A stretch of DNA of 61,171 nucleotides. Origin: Deltaproteobacteria bacterium. Its GTDB lineage: Bacteria > Myxococcota_A > Polyangia > Polyangiales > Houyiibacteriaceae. Positions 15,435 through 25,705 of the stretch are shown here, in pieces; position 1 is the first letter of the stretch; the number at the start of each line of letters is the position of its first letter. The notes below the pieces were generated by a model. That model saw only the letters and a program-made list of their open reading frames with translations. It was not told where the DNA came from and did no database searches. Location: the NCBI GenBank assembly GCA_019313915.1, contig JAFDAJ010000025.1, positions 1 through 61,171 on the forward strand, read 5' to 3'. The translations under genes were made by a program, and so were the position numbers.

Positions 15435-16814
15435 TCAGTATATTTGGTGGAGGTGAAGGCTCCGCTGAAGCCGTGGATCGCCGACGGGCAACAACGGGAC
15501 CCTCCCGAGCTGCCAAAAGACATACGCAAAGAAGACGCCGCCAACGAACAGCAACGCGCCTACGTCCGCAAGCTGAACCTGGAAGCCTCCCGCCTGCGGC
15601 ATGATGAACCAGTAGATGTCCACGATGTGCATGAAGATTACCCAGAAGCACATCACCTGGAGCCAACGAAGCGCCCGTTTCTGTACGCGCGAAATCAGCA
15701 GGAGGAAGGGCGCGACGAAGTGGCCGAAGACCAGCAGGTAAGAGACGAACATCCAGCCCCCCTCCCAGCGCTTGTGGAACCAAGTGGCCTCTTCTGGAAT
15801 GCCCGCGTACCAAATCAGCATCCACTGCGAGAACTGGACGTAGCTCCAGAAGCAGACGAAGCCAAACATGAGCCTGCTGAGATCGTGGAAGTGCTCGATG
15901 TTGATGGCGTCGCCGACCAGGCCACGCTTGTAGAGGCTCAGGCCGATGAGAATCGTCAGGGCCAGGATCGCTACGGCTGATCCTGCAAAGATGATCACAC
16001 CGAAGATCGTCGAGAACCACGCCGCCTCGAGCGACATCAGCCAATCGAACGCGGCAAAGGTGAGCGAGAGCGCAAAGAGGATCAGCGCCGGCGCTGCCAA
16101 TCTTTGCATCCGCAACGTATGCTTGGGGTCGCGATCGTCGTCCTGGCGCCTGGACCAGCCGAAGTACGCAAGGGCGATCAGGCACCAGATGATGAGGTAG
16201 CCGATGCCGCGAGCGGCCCAACCATTGGTGTTCAGGTATCCGGTCTTCTCGCTGATAATCTGGTGGTGGAGCGCAACTTCCTGCGACGTATGGGCATGCT
16301 CTTCTTCGTGGGCTGTCTCGTCGGCGCCGGCGTCGCTGCCGTGGTCTTGCGCATACGCGACGCTTGCGCCCATCTCCAACGTGCCGTGCTCGTCGGACGG
16401 AGAGTCTGACTCAGACGCGGAGTCCCCGTGATCGTCGCCGTGCTCGCCGTGGGCAGCAGCGCTCTGCCACTCGTCGTAGATGTTGATCTTACCGAGCGCC
16501 ACGCCCCCGATGAACGGAAGCGCCAACAGAGCGACGACTGGCGCACCGGACATGACAACCTCGACGATGCGTCGCGACGACACGCCCCAGTACGAAGCTG
16601 TCAGGAACTGAACCAGCACCAGGAAGAGTCCGCCGAGCATGAAGGTAGCCGTCGTGAATAGGCCGAACAGGTACGCGTAGCCCAGCCTGTCCGCGTCGGC
16701 GGTCAAGATCGCAACCAGGCCGCCGGCAATGGCAAGCACGAGAGGCGCGACCCAGGCGCGCGACCAGAAGGCGTCGTTTCCGACCCGATAATCCTTTTTG
16801 TTCGCTTCCGTCAC
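15435..16814 (-). CDS. actF: Alternative complex III subunit ActF (NrfD/PsrC-like membrane protein)
   Basis: The 459-residue membrane protein has about ten helices and resembles ActC of the same complex. I take GTG 16814 as start: GTGA overlaps the actE stop and GGAG lies eight bases upstream. Landmarks include FFTASYWGVSSRRI-type loop residues, INIEHFHDLSRLMFGFVCFWSYVQFSQWMLIWYAGIPEEATWF and the C-terminal FWVIFMHIVDIYWFIMP. Between helices three and four lies an unusual hydrophilic loop of about 75 residues, rich in His, Asp, Glu and Ser. In solved complexes ActF forms part of the proton path; this loop would project from the membrane. Confidence 0.93.
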   Translation of the reverse strand: MTEANKKDYRVGNDAFWSRAWVAPLVLAIAGGLVAILTADADRLGYAYLFGLFTTATFMLGGLFLVLVQFLTASYWGVSSRRIVEVVMSGAPVVALLALPFIGGVALGKINIYDEWQSAAAHGEHGDDHGDSASESDSPSDEHGTLEMGASVAYAQDHGSDAGADETAHEEEHAHTSQEVALHHQIISEKTGYLNTNGWAARGIGYLIIWCLIALAYFGWSRRQDDDRDPKHTLRMQRLAAPALILFALSLTFAAFDWLMSLEAAWFSTIFGVIIFAGSAVAILALTILIGLSLYKRGLVGDAINIEHFHDLSRLMFGFVCFWSYVQFSQWMLIWYAGIPEEATWFHKRWEGGWMFVSYLLVFGHFVAPFLLLISRVQKRALRWLQVMCFWVIFMHIVDIYWFIMPQAGGFQVQLADVGALLFVGGVFFAYVFWQLGRVPLLPVGDPRLQRSLHLHQIY

Positions 16815-17431
16815 TGGGGTTGCTCCGTGTTCCCGGCCACGCTTGCTGGTGCTTGACTCAGCTGCAGCGCGCGGACGTACTGAACGATGGCCCATCGGTC
16901 GTCGACAGGGAGGTTGTGGGCGTACGACGGCATGTTGCGCACGCCGTTGGTAATGGTCGCGAAAATCTGACCGTCGGGAACGTGGCGCAAGCGATCGTCG
17001 TGAAAGGTCGGAGCGACCATACCGGGTGCTCCCAACTGTGCCGCGCGACGCGACACCATGCCCTTGCCATCGCCAGAATAGGAATGGCAGGGAGCACAGA
17101 AAATGTCGTAACGATCCCGCCCGCGCTCGAGGAAGGCCCCGTTGCCGCCGTGCGCCGCGATGAGCCTAGGTGGCACTTCCAACACGTACCCTTCGTCTGC
17201 TGCGCGCCCAGTGGCCCACGTTAGCGAACGTTCCATCTCCCTCGAAACCGTTCCCTCGACCCCCGGCCGCATCGAGCGCTGGTCCGCAAAGAACGGCTGC
17301 CGCTCCTGCGTGTCGTACCGGGGCTGGTTGTACATGTTGCGGATGCCGACGACCGGCGGCTCGCCACTCTCGGCTCCGATGCATCCGGTGGCCAACGTCG
17401 CAAAAGCCAGTGTGATGAGAAGAGCCCGCAT
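16811..17431 (-). CDS. actE: Alternative complex III subunit ActE (monoheme cytochrome c lipoprotein)
   Basis: The 206-residue product has a lipoprotein signal (FATLATGC) and one cytochrome c domain. The heme motif is FCAPCHSYSGDGKGMV near residues 111-125, and the distal methionine is in VRNMPSYAHNL. The N-terminal segment GIRNMYNQPRYDTQERQPFFADQ is typical of ActE, which docks onto the core complex. It starts at ATG 17431, overlapping the actD stop by one base (TGATG), and its stop overlaps the actF start. ActE passes electrons from the ActA/ActB module toward the terminal oxidase. Confidence 0.94.
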   Translation of the reverse strand: MRALLITLAFATLATGCIGAESGEPPVVGIRNMYNQPRYDTQERQPFFADQRSMRPGVEGTVSREMERSLTWATGRAADEGYVLEVPPRLIAAHGGNGAFLERGRDRYDIFCAPCHSYSGDGKGMVSRRAAQLGAPGMVAPTFHDDRLRHVPDGQIFATITNGVRNMPSYAHNLPVDDRWAIVQYVRALQLSQAPASVAGNTEQPQ

Positions 17432-18009
17432 CACCGCACCTCCTCCTCGATGAGCTCGAGAGAGATCGGGTCGGTCGCCTCCAGAAGCGCCTTGGTGCCG
17501 TCGAGGTTGAACTTCTGGTCGCCTACTTCGATCGAGATGAAGAACCTGTCGTCCGATGCCGCTTCGAATCGCTCTGACTCGAAGATCGGGTGGTTGTGCC
17601 GTGGCAACTTGATGATAGCCAGCAAGCCAAAGAAGGTCGAAAGGCCGCACAGGAGAATGCCGAGCTCGAATATGATGGGCACCATCGAAGGGAACGCTCC
17701 GGGTGGCTTGCCACCAACGACGAGCGGATAGCCCGCGCCGATGTTCAGCAAGTTGAACGAGAACGCGTTCGTGTAGTTCATCATGAACACCGCGGTCGCG
17801 AGACCGATCATGCCGAAGATGAACGAGATGTAGCCGATTCGAGTCGGCTTGAGCCCCATTGCTTCGTCCATGCCGTGCATGGCGTACGGGGTGTGGCAGT
17901 CCCATTTCTGGTAGCCCGCGTCGCGCACCCTCATCGCGGCCCGCGCGATTGCATTCGGCGTACCGTATTCGGCCAGGTAAAGAGCAGGCTTTTTTGTTTC
18001 GTTAGCCAT
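17431..18009 (-). CDS. actD: Alternative complex III subunit ActD (DUF3341)
   Basis: The 192-residue protein has two membrane helices (GYISFIFGMIGLATAVFMM and MVPIIFELGILLCGLSTFFGLLA) joined by a loop, preceded by the DUF3341 N-terminal domain (ALYLAEYGTPNAIARAAMRVRDAGYQKWDCHTP). ActD is a structural subunit that contacts ActC and ActF. ATG 18009 is preferred to one 12 bp upstream because it lies eight bases past the actC stop and gives the usual N-terminus. Order and overlaps match the canonical actABCDEF arrangement. Confidence 0.93.
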   Translation of the reverse strand: MANETKKPALYLAEYGTPNAIARAAMRVRDAGYQKWDCHTPYAMHGMDEAMGLKPTRIGYISFIFGMIGLATAVFMMNYTNAFSFNLLNIGAGYPLVVGGKPPGAFPSMVPIIFELGILLCGLSTFFGLLAIIKLPRHNHPIFESERFEAASDDRFFISIEVGDQKFNLDGTKALLEATDPISLELIEEEVR

Positions 18010-18017
18010 GATTCGCC

Positions 18018-19489
<1,472 letters not shown>

Positions 19490-19495
19490 TGGTTC

Positions 19496-22400
19496 TTACC
19501 CATTTCCCTTCAGCTTGGGGTTTGGGTTTCGGATGCGCGCAAGGAACGAGGTTCGGGGTCGTGTGCCGATTTCGGCAAGGAGCTTGTAGTTGCGGTTGAC
19601 TGCCAACCACCTGGCCACCGTGCTCTTCGGGTCATTGAGGTCGCCAAACGCGATCGCCCCCGTCGGGCAGGCTTGCTGGCACGCGCTCTTGATATCGCCG
19701 TCCTTGAGCTTGCGGCCTTCCCGCTTGACGGCGATCTTCCCTTCTTCGATGCGCTGTACGCAGTACGTGCACTTCTCCATCACGCCGCGCATGCGGACGG
19801 TGACATTGGGGTTGAACTGAAGCTTCCTGGACTCGGGGAACTCTTCGAACCAGCCGAACTCGTCGTCCAAGTGGCCGTGCCAGTCGAGGTAGTTGTAGCG
19901 GCGAACCTTGTACGGGCAGTTGTTCGCGCAGTAACGAGTGCCGACACACCGGTTGTAGGCCATGTCGTTGAGGCCCTCGGGTGTGTGTGTCGTCGCGTTG
20001 ACCGGGCACACGTTCTCACACGGCGCTTCCTCGCACTGCTGGCACGTGACCGGCTGCACTGCGACATCAGGATTGTTTGGGTCGTCCCCGACGAAGTAGC
20101 GGTCGATGCGAAGCCAGTGCATCTCGCGACCGCGCTCCACCTCGAACTTGCCGACCGCGGGGATGTTGTTCTCCGACTGGCATGCAATGACACAAGCGTT
20201 ACAGCCTGTGCACCCGTTGAGGTCGATCGCCATGCCCCACTTGTAGCCCTCGCTGTAGTCCTGCTGCTTCCACAGCGGAGGCGTGCTCACGGGGTCGACC
20301 GACCGGTAGGAAGCGAAGTCGGGCTCCTTCTTGTACTCGTCGAGCGTCGCGTCGATGGCGATCGGGCGACCTTCCATGCGATCGTGCGTCTGCGTCTGAA
20401 CCAGGGTGTACGCCTCGCCAAGCACCTCGATGGTCACGCCGTCCGTGAAGTCCATGCCATCGCTGGTGCGAAGCGGATTGACGTCGAAGCCCTTGCCATT
20501 GCCGTAGCGTCCCGCGGCGGTGCGCCCCCAACCGAGCGTCAGCGTCACGCAGTAGTCGGCGTGTCCGGGGACGATCCACGCCGGGACTTCGACCTTGGCG
20601 TCGCCCTTGGTGAGGCGAAGCATTTGGCCCTTCTTCACGCCGAGCGCCTCGCTGGTTGCAGGCGAGATGAGTGCCGCATTGTCCCAAACCAGCTTCGTCA
20701 TCGGGCTAGGCAGCTCGAGCGCCCACAGGTTGTTCGCATGCGCGCCGTCCCATAGGGCCGGATCCGGCTCGAAGCTCACCTCGAGGTTGTCCTTGCTAAC
20801 CGTCTGTCGAGTCCGGAGGAGGAGGAGCGTTTCGACAAGCTTGGCGAAACTCATCGGCGGCTTGCTCTGCGAGGGGTTCAGCAGAACACCGGTGTGAAGG
20901 GCGCGTCGCCAGATGGCATCAGCGTTCAGATCCGCGGGCGAAACTCCAAAGTCGAGCAGCGCCTTCGTATCCTTGCTGATCTGGGAAGCTTGGGTCTCCC
21001 GAACGATGTCATGGCCGCTGGTAGTCTTGTCGCCAGCCAGAGCTGCTAGGAACTCTATCTCGCTTCGGCCCCCATAGAGAGGCGCGATCAGCGGCTGCTG
21101 GATCGCGACCGAGCCGTCCAGTGACTGTTGATCTCCCCAGGTCTCGAACTCGTGCGTGAGTGGCGCGTGCCAAGAGCAGAGCTCCGAGGTCTCGTTGCGA
21201 TGGGTCGAAAGATGGACCGATGTGAGTCCTTCTCGGCCGAGGAGGTCGGCAAACTTCACGTCCGCAGGCGCGTCGTACGCGGGGTTGCCGCCCAGCATGA
21301 CGAGCGACGAGATCGCCTCGGCATCTTTCGCCAACTCCGTGATGCCCGCACGACTGGTAGAGTCGTCGGTATCGATGGCGGAGCCGAAGAACGTGGTCGC
21401 GCCGAAGTTGCCAAGCGCGCCGTTGATGACGGTCGCGAGCGCGTGGACGTAGGCGGGCTGACCTGCGCCGGCAATCACCATCGAGCGGCCCGCGTTTTGC
21501 AGCAGGTCGTCGGCGAGCGGGGTTAGCCATGTCAGATCCAACCCCTCCAAATCCGCGCTACCACTGCCTCTTTGGACGATGTCGGCGACCTGTTTGAGGC
21601 TGTCGACTCCGCGTGCCGCAAGAACGAACATCAATACCCGCGCGAACCAGCCAATATCAGCCTGAGGCATGCGCAGCCGGTGGTCGGCCATGGTTCCCGT
21701 CACCGTGAGATTCGACTCGACAACGTAGAGTCGGCTCATGGGCGCATCTGGGGACACTATGCCACGCGTCTGGGCGAATCGGCGCCCCGCGGCCACAGCG
21801 CCCGGCTCGGAGCCCAGGAAATCCGCCCCCAGTGAGAGAGTCACCATCGATCTCGAATGATCGTAGAACGGAACGCTCGGCACTCCCTGCATCAGCATCC
21901 GAGCGCCTTCGCGCGCGTTGTCATCGTTGATCGGGCTGTACGTGTGGAAGCGCGCCTTGGGGAACTTCTCGACCACCTTGCCGCGCATCCGCCGGAATGA
22001 TGGGCTGTTCGAAATCGGCGCAAGGAAGCGAAGACCAGCGCCCTCGTCCCCCTTGTGCTTTGTGACCAGCGCCTTCAGCGCTTTGTCGAAATCCGCGTCG
22101 GTGACGTTCGCAAGTGCGTTGCCGCGACGCTGCGCGGGCGATTGAGAACGGTCCGGGTCGTACAGATCCCAGATGTAGGCCTGCGCCCGAACGTCTGTAC
22201 CGCCAAGGCTCCTCGTGTGCTGCTCGTTGCCCTCGACCTTGGTCGGGCGACCGTCGTGATTCGTCACCACGACTCCGAGTGAATCGCGACCACGCGAAGT
22301 CACCGTCGCGAAGTGCGAGGGGACGCCGGGAACCAAGTACTCCGGGGCCTTGCTGTAAGGCAGGATCTCATTTTCGGGACGGCGAACACAGCCCTGAAGG

Positions 22401-22612
22401 CCTGCGGCCAGCGCAGCTATCGATGAGCCCTGCACGAACGAACGACGTGAGACGAGCGCTTTCGGGCTCAAGAGGTCGGTGAGGAAGCCGCCTGGCTGCT
22501 CTTCCTCTGCGAGCTGCTGAAGCTCTCGCGGATCGGCATTCTTGTCCTCGAGCATCCGCCACATCGACCGACCTTTACCCGGACTCAGCTCATATGGTTT
22601 TCTGCGGGTCAT
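19496..22612 (-). CDS. actB: Alternative complex III subunit ActB (molybdopterin-like plus iron-sulfur subunit)
   Basis: The 1038-residue protein is the large periplasmic subunit. A Tat-type signal [21 protein letters not shown] follows an N-terminal arm (about residues 50-75), so it is exported folded. Residues about 90-700 form the molybdopterin-oxidoreductase-like domain, which in this family carries no molybdenum cofactor. The last 250 residues carry iron-sulfur clusters: [50 protein letters not shown] and [12 protein letters not shown], with [15 protein letters not shown]. Four cysteine groups fit three [4Fe-4S] and one [3Fe-4S] centre. I choose ATG 22612, overlapping the actA stop (ATGA). 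Confidence 0.95.
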   Translation of the reverse strand: MTRRKPYELSPGKGRSMWRMLEDKNADPRELQQLAEEEQPGGFLTDLLSPKALVSRRSFVQGSSIAALAAGLQGCVRRPENEILPYSKAPEYLVPGVPSHFATVTSRGRDSLGVVVTNHDGRPTKVEGNEQHTRSLGGTDVRAQAYIWDLYDPDRSQSPAQRRGNALANVTDADFDKALKALVTKHKGDEGAGLRFLAPISNSPSFRRMRGKVVEKFPKARFHTYSPINDDNAREGARMLMQGVPSVPFYDHSRSMVTLSLGADFLGSEPGAVAAGRRFAQTRGIVSPDAPMSRLYVVESNLTVTGTMADHRLRMPQADIGWFARVLMFVLAARGVDSLKQVADIVQRGSGSADLEGLDLTWLTPLADDLLQNAGRSMVIAGAGQPAYVHALATVINGALGNFGATTFFGSAIDTDDSTSRAGITELAKDAEAISSLVMLGGNPAYDAPADVKFADLLGREGLTSVHLSTHRNETSELCSWHAPLTHEFETWGDQQSLDGSVAIQQPLIAPLYGGRSEIEFLAALAGDKTTSGHDIVRETQASQISKDTKALLDFGVSPADLNADAIWRRALHTGVLLNPSQSKPPMSFAKLVETLLLLRTRQTVSKDNLEVSFEPDPALWDGAHANNLWALELPSPMTKLVWDNAALISPATSEALGVKKGQMLRLTKGDAKVEVPAWIVPGHADYCVTLTLGWGRTAAGRYGNGKGFDVNPLRTSDGMDFTDGVTIEVLGEAYTLVQTQTHDRMEGRPIAIDATLDEYKKEPDFASYRSVDPVSTPPLWKQQDYSEGYKWGMAIDLNGCTGCNACVIACQSENNIPAVGKFEVERGREMHWLRIDRYFVGDDPNNPDVAVQPVTCQQCEEAPCENVCPVNATTHTPEGLNDMAYNRCVGTRYCANNCPYKVRRYNYLDWHGHLDDEFGWFEEFPESRKLQFNPNVTVRMRGVMEKCTYCVQRIEEGKIAVKREGRKLKDGDIKSACQQACPTGAIAFGDLNDPKSTVARWLAVNRNYKLLAEIGTRPRTSFLARIRNPNPKLKGNG

Positions 22613-23247
22613 CGGTGGCACCCCGAACAATGCTCAGGTGGATTGAGGGCGGCGGCGATTTCGGCGCGCTGAGCGACCCAAGCCTCGTCGGCTTCCCACT
22701 TCATATTGGTGACCTCACTCTTTGGTCGAATGTGTGGCTCCGGATTGCGGTGACACTCCAAGCACCACTGCATCGCGAGCGGCGCGACGACCCCAACGAC
22801 CTCCATCTGGTCGACACGGCCGTGGCAAGAGGCGCAGCCCACACCTGCTCTGACATGGGCGCTGTGATTGAAAAACGCGTGGTCCGGAAGCTGGTGGACG
22901 CGAACCCACGCAAGCGACTCGTCGGTCTCCCAGCTCTCCCGTACCGGCGCCAGCTTCTCCGACTCGGCGTGCACGACCGCGTGGCAGCCCATGCATGTCT
23001 GCGTCGGCGGCACCATCGCTTCGTGCGAGCGCTCTACCTGGGAGTGGCAATAGCGACAGTCCATGCCGAGCTCGCCGGCATGCAAACGGTGGCTGTAGTC
23101 AACGGGCTGCTTCGGCGTGTAGCCAACCTGGAGGTTGGGCGGGGTGAAGTAGACCCAAAACAAAAGGAACACGCCTCCTCCGAGTCCGCCGGCCACGACG
23201 GCCAGCGCGAGGGGCAAGGAGTTCAACTCGCGGGGGAAAATCTGCAT
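22609..23247 (-). CDS. actA: Alternative complex III subunit ActA (pentaheme cytochrome c)
   Basis: The 212-residue protein has one N-terminal membrane helix (LALAVVAGGLGGGVFLLFWVYF) and a periplasmic domain with five CxxCH heme motifs: CRYCH, CMGCH, CASCH, CLECH and CSGCH, the last at the very C-terminus. Five hemes is the number known for ActA. Segment QPVDYSHRLHAGELGMDCRYCH is typical of the family. I choose ATG 23247 (MQIFPREL) over a start 54 bp upstream because GAGAAA precedes it. It is the first gene of the actABCDEF-cox operon and has a promoter-like sequence about 40 bp upstream. Confidence 0.95.
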   Translation of the reverse strand: MQIFPRELNSLPLALAVVAGGLGGGVFLLFWVYFTPPNLQVGYTPKQPVDYSHRLHAGELGMDCRYCHSQVERSHEAMVPPTQTCMGCHAVVHAESEKLAPVRESWETDESLAWVRVHQLPDHAFFNHSAHVRAGVGCASCHGRVDQMEVVGVVAPLAMQWCLECHRNPEPHIRPKSEVTNMKWEADEAWVAQRAEIAAALNPPEHCSGCHR

Positions 23248-23285
23248 GCTGCGTTTTCTCTTGAGTCCTCTAAACGACCGGCCGC

Positions 23286-23314
23286 CATTTAGGCGAAGCA
23301 CGGGGGTCGGACAA
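23286..23314 (-). promoter_or_regulatory. Predicted promoter of the act-cox operon
   Basis: On the minus strand TTGTCC (23314-23309) and TAAATG (23291-23286) are 17 bp apart, a fair sigma-70 type match placing transcription start near 23279, about 30 bp before the actA ATG. The call is by eye and unproven; the palindrome at 23319-23339 lies directly upstream of the -35. Confidence 0.45.
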
Positions 23315-23318
23315 GCCA

Positions 23319-23339
23319 GTTCGTCATTTTTTGACGAAC
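23319..23339. promoter_or_regulatory. Perfect 8-bp inverted repeat upstream of the respiratory operon
   Basis: GTTCGTCA and TGACGAAC (23319-23326 and 23332-23339) flank five T residues. The site centre is about 50 bp before the predicted act start, the classical position for an activator dimer, and also 290 bp upstream of the kinase gene. The T/A centre with only five bases is also compatible with a small hairpin, but no gene ends here, so an operator is more likely. Confidence 0.6.
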
Positions 23340-23620
23340 AACATCCAGGCGGCGTTCGCGCAGCAGCACTGCACTCGACTTCTTCTTCTCCCTGCGGGCC
23401 CGTTAGGGCCGCTCCTAGAGCCGGTCAAGCCCGGAACGGTCCCACACGCGGAAGCCTATATCGCTGGACAAGCCGAAATGGTCAAGCCTCCGGAATGATT
23501 TGTGGGGTGGCATACCGATGAGCGGCCCAGGAAGCTGGCAACTCATCGAATTCTCCGCATTTCCGTGAACTTCATTGCCCTAATATCGATATTTTCCGTT
23601 GGGACCGTTACAATCCAGAT

Positions 23621-25618
23621 GTGCCAAGACCGTCTTCACCGCCGCCGGCGCCGCCGCCGAATACACCGTTGGGCGATTATACGTTGGTCGACCGCATTGC
23701 GGTCGGAGGGATGGCGGAAGTGTTTCGCGCACTCGAGCCGCGTGCGGTCGGTGAGCCGCGAGTCGTGGTGTTGAAGCGAATGCTCCCGCACATCGCGGAC
23801 GAGTCCAACGCTCAACGAATGTTCGCCGAGGAGGCGCGACTCGCAGGTCATGTCAGTCATCCAAACGTCGTTCACGTGCTCGGCCATGGTGAGATCGAAG
23901 GTCAGCCTTACCTCACGCTCGAGTACGTCCCAGGTTGCGACCTCTGGCGTCTCAATCGGCGCCTCACACTCGAAAGTAAGAAGCTCGAACACGATCTCGT
24001 CGTCTATCTGGTGCGCCAGATCTTGAGCGGTCTGGACGCCGTGCACGCCGCGACCGACCACGACGGGGGCGCTCTAGGGATCGTACATCGGGATATCAGC
24101 CCATCTAACGTGCTGATCTCGATCCACGGCGATGTGAAGATTGCCGACTTTGGGATCGCGCGGGCCGACGTCAATGCATTCGAAGCCGACACCCTAGCGC
24201 GCGCTAACGGTAAGCTCGGCTACCTCGCCCCGGAGCAAGTCTCGGGCGGAAATGTCGACCAACGCGCCGATCTGTTTTCGACCGGCGTCATCGCCGCGGA
24301 GCTCTTCATGCGGCGGCCGTTGTTCGCGGGAGGCAGCGAGCTCGCGGTGCTGCTCGCGATTCGCGACGCGGAGGTTCACCCGTTCGTCGAGTTCCTTCCG
24401 CAGCTTCCAGAGGGGCTTGGCGGAGTGATCCTCAAGGCCCTCTCGGCAAACGTCGAGGAACGCCCCCCGACGGCGCGCGCGTTTTGGGCGGCGCTCGAGC
24501 CGTGGCAGAGCCGGCCCGAAGAAGTGTTGCGTGCGGAGCTGGCGAAGATCGTCGCATCGATCGCGAGCAAAACCCGCACGCGCAAGACCTCGGCCGATAC
24601 CGTGCCGAAGGCGACGATGCCGCCCACTCCAATGGTGCTCGCGAACGAACACCCCATCACGACGAATGTCACGCCGCTCGAATACAAGATCCGAAAGCCG
24701 AACGGTGCAACCGTGGGACCTCTGGCGTACGCGAAGATCGTCGAGTCGGTCGCCACGGGGCAGATCGACGGCAACGACCACATCAGCATCGCGGGCGGCG
24801 AGTTCCAACCGTTATCGTCCGTCAAAGATCTATACCGTCACGTTCCCGCGTCGTGCATGACGCCAACGACGGCACGCGTCGAATCCGCGGCGGCCGCCGA
24901 CCGGAGCATGGACTTCGAGGATGGCGGGTTCGTGAGTGCACTGGTTCGCACCCTGGTCACGCGCCGCACGGGCCTCTGGCTGTGCGAACAAGGCGGGGTC
25001 CGCAAGGAGGTCTACACGAAGGACGGCGTCCCGGCTTTCGTGACCAGCAACCTCGCCGGCGAGCTACTCGGCGAGCACCTCGTCAAGGAGCAAGTCATCA
25101 AGCGCAGCGAGCTCGACATGGCGTTGGCTGTCATGCCGCGTTTCGAAGGCAAGCTCGGCGATACCCTCGTCGCGCTCGGTCTCGTCGAGCCACTAGATCT
25201 CTTTCAGCACATTGCTGAGCAAGTCCGCGAGAAGCTTTTGGACTTGTTCACGTGGACCTCCGGGACCGCAACCTTCTACGAAGGGGTAGACCCCCCCAGC
25301 AGCGGCTTTCCACTGCGCCTCGACGCTTGGGAGATCCTCGACCGTGGTCTGCAGCGGCGTATCGCCGCCGGCTTCGAGAGCGCGCTCATCCTAGAGCGGG
25401 GACAAGATTCCGTCGTCCAGGTGGACCGAGTCGATACTGCGGTGGCGATCGCTGCCCTTCCCGAGGACCTCCGCGCTGCGCTTCGGCTCTGCAAGACGCC
25501 GCACTCCGTCGAGGAAGTCGCCCAATTCGTGACCCAGCAGCCCGGGAACACCGACCCTCAACGGGGATACCGAGTCGTGGCCATCCTGCTGAGCCTGGGC
25601 GCCATTCACTGGATGTGA
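23621..25618 (+). CDS. Serine/threonine protein kinase with DUF4388-like C-terminal domain
   Basis: The 665-residue cytoplasmic protein starts at GTG 23621. After a proline-rich arm the kinase domain covers residues about 17-295: glycine loop AVGGMAEVF, catalytic lysine K51 in VVVLKRM, HRDISPSNV (D157), DFG at 175-177 and LAPEQ. All catalytic residues are intact. Residues about 350-400 (YKIRKPNGATVGPLAYAKIVES) resemble a GYF_2-like module, and residues 440-560 a DUF4388/PATAN-like region (VPAFVTSNLAGELLGEHLVKEQVIKRSELD, KLGDTLVALGLVEPLDLFQHIAEQVREKLLDLF). This architecture is frequent in myxobacteria. No transmembrane helix is seen. It stands alone, divergent from the act operon; substrates are unknown. 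Confidence 0.92.
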   Translation: MPRPSSPPPAPPPNTPLGDYTLVDRIAVGGMAEVFRALEPRAVGEPRVVVLKRMLPHIADESNAQRMFAEEARLAGHVSHPNVVHVLGHGEIEGQPYLTLEYVPGCDLWRLNRRLTLESKKLEHDLVVYLVRQILSGLDAVHAATDHDGGALGIVHRDISPSNVLISIHGDVKIADFGIARADVNAFEADTLARANGKLGYLAPEQVSGGNVDQRADLFSTGVIAAELFMRRPLFAGGSELAVLLAIRDAEVHPFVEFLPQLPEGLGGVILKALSANVEERPPTARAFWAALEPWQSRPEEVLRAELAKIVASIASKTRTRKTSADTVPKATMPPTPMVLANEHPITTNVTPLEYKIRKPNGATVGPLAYAKIVESVATGQIDGNDHISIAGGEFQPLSSVKDLYRHVPASCMTPTTARVESAAAADRSMDFEDGGFVSALVRTLVTRRTGLWLCEQGGVRKEVYTKDGVPAFVTSNLAGELLGEHLVKEQVIKRSELDMALAVMPRFEGKLGDTLVALGLVEPLDLFQHIAEQVREKLLDLFTWTSGTATFYEGVDPPSSGFPLRLDAWEILDRGLQRRIAAGFESALILERGQDSVVQVDRVDTAVAIAALPEDLRAALRLCKTPHSVEEVAQFVTQQPGNTDPQRGYRVVAILLSLGAIHWM

Positions 25619-25705
25619 CCTGGGAGCCCTCCCTCCTTGACCCCTCCATGAGCTGCTGCTAGCTCTGCGCCCGGCTTTTTGGGGCCGAATTCCATAGGAG
25701 TAGCC

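Larger units (their letters stand above)
23248..23620. other. 373-bp intergenic region between divergent act operon and kinase gene
   Basis: No credible coding frame is visible. The left third holds the predicted act promoter and the palindrome described separately. The middle contains an imperfect GC hairpin (about 23394-23412). The right end, just before the GTG at 23621, has an AT-rich stretch (TAATATCGATATTTTCC, about 23582) that may hold the kinase promoter. Confidence 0.6.
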
